A stretch of DNA of 64,000 nucleotides from positions 1 through 64,000 of the forward strand of contig NZ_JAFFJX010000001.1 in assembly GCF_016924755.1 (NCBI RefSeq), given 5' to 3'. Shown here piece by piece: positions 60,006 through 64,000 of the stretch. Positions within the stretch are counted from its first letter, which is position 1, and each line of letters begins with the position of its first letter. Origin of the DNA: Longitalea arenae. GTDB taxonomy: Bacteria > Bacteroidota > Bacteroidia > Chitinophagales > Chitinophagaceae. The position numbers and the translations under genes are program-made. The notes under the pieces are model-generated. The model saw nothing but the letters and a program-made list of their open reading frames with translations. It made no database searches and was not told the origin of the DNA.

Positions 60006-61295
60006 TTATACTGATGATTCATTATAGGGTTCTACCTGCAGGGTCCAATTCAACATGCCGGTCACGATCACCTTTTTTCCTTCAGGGATAAAACCACTTG
60101 CTGAGATCGCTTTCCAGATCTCACCATGCATGCGTACGGTGCCGGCAGGATTCAATTCACTTAATGACTGACCTACTTCACCTATCATAGCTTCCAGGCC
60201 CATGGCTGGTTTTGCACGCTGGGCCTTTAATCCCATACCTATGACAAAGAGAAAAAAGAGTGCACTTACCCCAACCGCCGTTAGAATCACGCTCCACGAC
60301 AGATCAGCCACGGCCCAGGTTTCATCGGTTCGAATGAGCATCATGGAGCCGAGCAGTAGCGATATCACGCCACCTATGCCTAAGAGGCCATGACTCACGA
60401 TTTTTATTTCGAGCAGAAAAAGGATAACGCCAAAAACGATCAGCGCCAGGCCGGCATAATTCACGGGCAAGGTATGCATGGTGTAGAGCGCGAGGATGAT
60501 AGAAATGCCGCCAATGATACCAGGGAAAATAGCACCCGGACTGTATAATTCAAAAATGAGCCCGTACAACCCGAGCAGGAATAAGATATAAGCTACATTG
60601 GGATCACTGAGTATGTTCAGCATCTTTTCGCCCCAGCCCATTTCGAGTGAACGGGTAGTTGCATTTTTTGTATGAAGTGTAACAGTACCGGAACTAACGG
60701 TAATGGTTCGGCCATCAATATTGCTCAGCAACTCCTGCTCGCTGGAAGCGATCAGATTAATGACATTATATTCCAACGCTTCCGACTCTGTTAGTGATAC
60801 GCTGTTCTTAACGGCCTCTGCAGCCCAGGCTGCATTGCGCGCCCGTTTGGCGGCAATGGATTTGATAAAAGCGATAGCATCGTTGGTAGCTTTGGCGCTC
60901 ATGATCGTATCCATTTCACCATGGCTGCTTACCGGGTGAGCAGCGCCAATATTGGTACCGGGCGCCATGGCGGCAATATGAGCCGCCATTGTGATAAACA
61001 CACCAGCCGATCCTGCATGGGCACCGCCGGGTGATACATATACAACAATGGGTACCGGCGATTGCAGGATGTCGCTTACAATGGCCCGCGTACTTTTCAA
61101 TAATCCACCCGGCGTATTTAAATGAATGAGCAAACAGCTGGCCTGTTCTTTCTGCGCCACGTCGATGGCGCGATGGATAAAATCTGCCGAAGCCGGGTTA
61201 ATGGTAGCATCGATTTTTATGGAAAGTACTTTTTGCGCATACAATGGCCATGGACTTAAAATAAGCAACAGATAATATAGTAATATGCGCCTCAT
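60006..61295 (-). CDS. NfeD-family membrane ClpP-class protease
   Basis: A 429-aa protein with an N-terminal signal/anchor, a ClpP/SppA-like serine protease domain (LLIHLNTPGGLLKSTRAIV; catalytic Ser in GGAHAGSAGVFITMAAH; Lys-containing helix later), about four transmembrane helices (~235-370) and a C-terminal OB-fold NfeD domain (IGEVGQSLSELNPAGTVRMHGEIWKAIS). This long form is typical of archaeal/bacterial NfeD that cleaves the C-terminus of stomatin. Partner slipin is next in the operon. Start 61295 is chosen because the signal peptide (MRRILLYYLLLI) begins there. Confidence 0.94.
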   Translation of the reverse strand: MRRILLYYLLLILSPWPLYAQKVLSIKIDATINPASADFIHRAIDVAQKEQASCLLIHLNTPGGLLKSTRAIVSDILQSPVPIVVYVSPGGAHAGSAGVFITMAAHIAAMAPGTNIGAAHPVSSHGEMDTIMSAKATNDAIAFIKSIAAKRARNAAWAAEAVKNSVSLTESEALEYNVINLIASSEQELLSNIDGRTITVSSGTVTLHTKNATTRSLEMGWGEKMLNILSDPNVAYILFLLGLYGLIFELYSPGAIFPGIIGGISIILALYTMHTLPVNYAGLALIVFGVILFLLEIKIVSHGLLGIGGVISLLLGSMMLIRTDETWAVADLSWSVILTAVGVSALFFLFVIGMGLKAQRAKPAMGLEAMIGEVGQSLSELNPAGTVRMHGEIWKAISASGFIPEGKKVIVTGMLNWTLQVEPYNESSV

Positions 61296-61505
61296 AAACT
61301 CATTGCTTTTGTTGCACGTGAAGCTACAGCTTGGAAGCATCAGTTCTTATAACTGCTCAGTATTGTATAAAGTGCGGATAAAATGGGGGAGCCAGTCTAT
61401 CGTAATTTACTAAAAATGGGCGGGAATAGCAATTTTAAAGTCGGGACCTGAAATTACATAAAACCAAATATGAAAAGCTGAATGCTTCATGTTTGCGTTC
61501 TGCCA

Positions 61506-62774
61506 TTATCCTATCTGGAACGCCCATCCGAGCAGTAAGCAGATCAATACAATGATGGGGGAGGGAATGCGGGTGAAATTCAGCAGCAGCCAGGTTCCCA
61601 GGATGACGCCAAGGTTTATGATACTAACGGTTCGGAAACCGATCACTGAAATATCGCGCATCATATAAATGGTACCAGCCACCATAATACCAACGACCAC
61701 GGCATTGATGCCTTCCAATGCCCGGTATACGATTACGTAGCGCTGCAGGTTATGCCAGATGGGAAAAAAGAATAAGACCAGCAGGGCGCTTGGCAAAAAG
61801 ATCGCAATGGAGCCAATTAAACAACCAAGTAGCTGCCAGAGGGTGCCTTTATCTTTCATGGCCATGCCGCCCATAAAAGAAGAAATGGAAAATACAGGTC
61901 CGGGTATGGCACGGACGATACCCGCGCCAGTGTAAAAATCATCACGCTCGATGCTGATCACATTGCCTTTCTTATTCAGGTTCTTTCGGATAACGACTGG
62001 CGACTTGGGACGTTCAACATATTGTTCGTACATCATGGGAATGAGTACCTGTCCGCCACCGAAGACCAGGCTCCCGAAGCGGTAGGTATTTTCAAACAGG
62101 TTCAGGGGGCGACGATTGGGCCAGTCATTTTTTCTGGCTAATTCACTCACCACCCCGGCCAGTAAAAAGATGATGGCGAATAACCAGATATTCCCCCATT
62201 TTATTTTTTTTACCGGTTGCGCTTTTTCGGGAATACGTTTATCACTCAGATTGGTAACAAAGCCCCCGGCTATTAACAAGATGGGAAAGATCCACGGCGA
62301 TTTGAACAGAAAGTAGGTGGTGATAGTACTTATCACCATAATAATACGGGTTATATTATTATGTATGGCCAGTTTGAAAGAGCGGGTGGCGGCAAAAGCG
62401 AGAAAACCGACCGCCATGGGTTGAATAAATTTAAAGATGCCATTGCTCATGGACTTACTGTCGAAAAATTCGAGCAGAAAGGAAAACGCGCCCATCAGGA
62501 TACAGGCAGGTGAGATCCAGATAAGCAATGTCAGGATGGCCAGTGGAATGCCGCCCCTTTTATAACCGATGAGGGTTAGCACTTGTGTAGAAGAAGCGCC
62601 GGGCAGCAGCTGACAAAAAGAATTATATTCCAGCAGTTCCTGTTCCGTCACATCATGCCGGCGATGAACGAAGGTCTTCATCACCATACCAAAATGACCT
62701 TGTGGTCCGCCAAAGGCAGAAACACTATGGATAAAGACCGCTTTCAAAAAAGGTATATGGCGAAGAAGGATCAT
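61506..62774 (-). CDS. chrA: Long-chain chromate transporter (ChrA-like)
   Basis: A 422-aa membrane protein with two CHR domains (about 1-190 and 215-422), each starting with FGGxxxxxxx-type segments ([31 protein letters not shown]) and hydrophobic helix clusters. This is the two-domain form of the CHR family. Chromate efflux is established for some members; in soil bacteria without chrB the substrate may be another oxyanion. No chrB or sulfate genes are near. Upstream and on the same strand lies the serine hydrolase gene. Confidence 0.9.
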   Translation of the reverse strand: MILLRHIPFLKAVFIHSVSAFGGPQGHFGMVMKTFVHRRHDVTEQELLEYNSFCQLLPGASSTQVLTLIGYKRGGIPLAILTLLIWISPACILMGAFSFLLEFFDSKSMSNGIFKFIQPMAVGFLAFAATRSFKLAIHNNITRIIMVISTITTYFLFKSPWIFPILLIAGGFVTNLSDKRIPEKAQPVKKIKWGNIWLFAIIFLLAGVVSELARKNDWPNRRPLNLFENTYRFGSLVFGGGQVLIPMMYEQYVERPKSPVVIRKNLNKKGNVISIERDDFYTGAGIVRAIPGPVFSISSFMGGMAMKDKGTLWQLLGCLIGSIAIFLPSALLVLFFFPIWHNLQRYVIVYRALEGINAVVVGIMVAGTIYMMRDISVIGFRTVSIINLGVILGTWLLLNFTRIPSPIIVLICLLLGWAFQIG

Positions 62775-62833
62775 TCAGTTGTATTCAAATCCCGGAAATT
62801 TCACAATTTAGGCAAACTGCCTCATTCGACGAG

Positions 62834-63724
62834 TTATAAGGATGGTTTCCAGCGCGATCGCGGCTCAAAATAATTCCAGCAGAGAGCCGAAAGCCGGCGC
62901 GTCAGCACCCAGGCTTCATTGGTGTTATCCCAGCTCTGGTCTTTCAGGTTTTTCGTTTCCACTGAGAATATATATGGACCATGCGGCGCCATCACCAATA
63001 ATATTTCACTGCGCGATGCATTTACACAACCATTTTTGGAAGCCACAAATATGTACGGTGGAATCTCCGCAATGGCTTGTTCATCATTATAATTTCTGCC
63101 CAGCAGGCGGATCATTTTTTCGCTGGCTTGTTTGCTGATCACTTCACCGCGGTAGATCTTTTCCATCAGGGTACCCATTTCACGCGGCGTTGTTTGTCCC
63201 CACCCGTATTGTTGCCGGTTGGTTTCGCGGCCGGGCGTTCTTGAGTTTACTCTGGTGTATTTCATTCCCAGGGAATCGAGTATTTCATTGATACGCGTAC
63301 CGGTGCCGGCCAGGCTTTGCAGCCACAGGCTGGCGGTATTGTCGCTGGTGGTAAGCATCAGCATAAGCACTTTATGCAATCCTATTTTCTCACCGTTCTT
63401 AAATGAACCCAGAATATCTTCACCAGCATAGTAGAGTGAATCTTTGTATTCAAGTTGCTGGTGATAGTCGAGCTGACCTTTGGCTATTTTATCCTGAATA
63501 CCTATTAAGATAGGCACCTTCACCATGCTGGCAGTCGGAAATAACGTATCGGCGTTGAACTGGGCAATTTTTCCGGTACGCAAGTTTTTTACATATACGC
63601 CAATGTCGCCGTGAAGATCCTTCACCAGGTGCCGGATCTTTTGCTGCAATTTGTGATCGATCGGTTGGGCTGATAAGGAAATAAAAATCACCAGGAGCCA
63701 TGAAGATATAATAATTTTTTTCAT
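62834..63724 (-). CDS. Class A beta-lactamase-fold serine hydrolase
   Basis: A 296-aa exported protein (signal peptide 1-19, ending LSAQ) of the class A beta-lactamase/serine hydrolase family. The nucleophile motif SMVK is at 66-69, SDN at 127-129, and an omega-loop-like segment (GRETNRQQYGW) follows. The usual KTG motif is KNG (230-232), and the spacing of the omega-loop Glu differs from true class A enzymes, so a DD-peptidase-like or other hydrolase role is more likely than antibiotic resistance. ChrA gene follows 59 bp later on the same strand. Confidence 0.85.
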   Translation of the reverse strand: MKKIIISSWLLVIFISLSAQPIDHKLQQKIRHLVKDLHGDIGVYVKNLRTGKIAQFNADTLFPTASMVKVPILIGIQDKIAKGQLDYHQQLEYKDSLYYAGEDILGSFKNGEKIGLHKVLMLMLTTSDNTASLWLQSLAGTGTRINEILDSLGMKYTRVNSRTPGRETNRQQYGWGQTTPREMGTLMEKIYRGEVISKQASEKMIRLLGRNYNDEQAIAEIPPYIFVASKNGCVNASRSEILLVMAPHGPYIFSVETKNLKDQSWDNTNEAWVLTRRLSALCWNYFEPRSRWKPSL

Positions 63725-63871
63725 AATATAAACAGGTTCAAAATTTTTCTCATGCGTTCGTTTTCAGGGTATGCAGTTCAAGACCGGCAGGATCTCAAAA
63801 TTGTAAACGGACAAGTGCCTTAGTGGATTTCTAATCGATAGAACCGTCTATAAACCAACTACGTTTATATG

Positions 63872-64000
63872 TTATCGATAGTAGTTATTTCTTTCTATTT
63901 CTTCGAGCACTTTATCAGGTACGAGGTAGCGGATTGATTTTCCCTGCCGGATATTATTGCGGATATGGGTGGCTGATATCTGCAACAGGGGCGCATCGAG
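63872..64000 (-). CDS. nadD: Nicotinate-nucleotide adenylyltransferase, C-terminal part
   Basis: The last 42 residues of a gene that enters from the right edge. The frame reads LDAPLLQISATHIRNNIRQGKSIRYLVPDKV and ends with NNYYR before a TAA stop (63872-63874). The ISAT-x-IR segment followed by Gly-Lys-Ser and YLVP is the hallmark C-terminal motif of NadD, where it binds the nucleotide triphosphate. NadD makes deamido-NAD from nicotinate mononucleotide and ATP. The gene is partial because of the window edge; the stop is normal. Confidence 0.85.
   Translation of the reverse strand, partial: LDAPLLQISATHIRNNIRQGKSIRYLVPDKVLEEIERNNYYR

Noticed and set aside
61506-62774. Chromate resistance island
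   Set aside because: Only the transporter is present; no chrB, reductase or mobile element accompanies it.
62834-63724. Antibiotic-resistance beta-lactamase
   Set aside because: KTG is replaced by KNG and the omega-loop Glu spacing is atypical, so resistance should not be inferred.
1-64000. tRNA or rRNA genes
   Set aside because: I saw no cloverleaf with TTCGA-type loops or rRNA-like sequence in the intergenic gaps; a tRNAscan-SE run would be the decisive check.

Overview
The window looks like a chromosome segment from a Bacteroidota bacterium, most likely family Chitinophagaceae (Niastella/Chitinophaga-like). The evidence is a T9SS C-terminal sorting domain protein, DUF5606, DUF1579, MerC-domain, 7TMR-DISM hybrid kinase, LytS/LytTR and bacterial GH3-family genes, Bacteroidota-type TAnnTTTG promoter boxes, weak Shine-Dalgarno sequences and moderate GC. 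Most of it is ordinary core and peripheral chromosome: about 60 genes, short intergenic gaps and many intrinsic terminators. I see no rRNA, tRNA, prophage, CRISPR array or recognisable defence island. The only mobile element is an ISL3-type transposase tail cut by the left edge.

Layout. 1-8.6 kb: transposase tail, a PIF1-like helicase with a C-terminal helix-turn-helix, a PAP2 phosphatase, then leftward genes for a META lipoprotein, a YpfJ-like metallopeptidase, a hybrid histidine kinase and an OmpA-like lipoprotein. 8.6-19.9 kb: a DNA-maintenance block (recA, uvrB, polA) mixed with mgsA, a T9SS cargo protein, def and tmk. It also holds the most structured noncoding DNA: a palindrome-hairpin-terminator segment before recA, paired direct repeats at the recA promoter, and a 42-bp iteron array after recA. 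20-32.4 kb: secreted proteins of unknown role, a DsbA-like protein followed by a PfkB-type kinase, an amidohydrolase, a LytS/LytTR two-component pair and a DUF5606 protein with a histone-H1-like tail. 32.4-37 kb: M3 oligopeptidase, a candidate small RNA, a metal-handling cluster (sco-fur diverging from merC around a 15-bp palindrome) and an Nfu-type Fe-S carrier. 37-48.3 kb: envelope proteins, SDR, pnuC with a NadR-like kinase, GT39, mtgA, LysE exporter, GH3-family enzyme and GT2. 48.3-64 kb: suhB, thiL, S41 protease, nagA, omega-amidase, GNAT, PAP2, a GH63-type glucosidase, slipin/NfeD, a chromate transporter, a beta-lactamase-fold hydrolase and the C-terminal end of nadD.

How the genes may work together. 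pnuC and the NadR-like kinase form a nicotinamide-riboside uptake and phosphorylation pair, and nadD supplies another NAD step nearby. The Fur-family repressor, SCO and MerC genes share one divergent control region, which suggests a small metal regulon. nfeD and slipin form the usual membrane protease/SPFH pair. Several genes (suhB, merC, the gene at 53965) have a -7 promoter box ending 4-5 nt before the ATG, so their mRNAs are probably leaderless. I did not find one clearly novel multi-gene system. The best candidates for new biology are the 42-bp iteron array, the sco-fur/merC operator and the two candidate structured RNAs.
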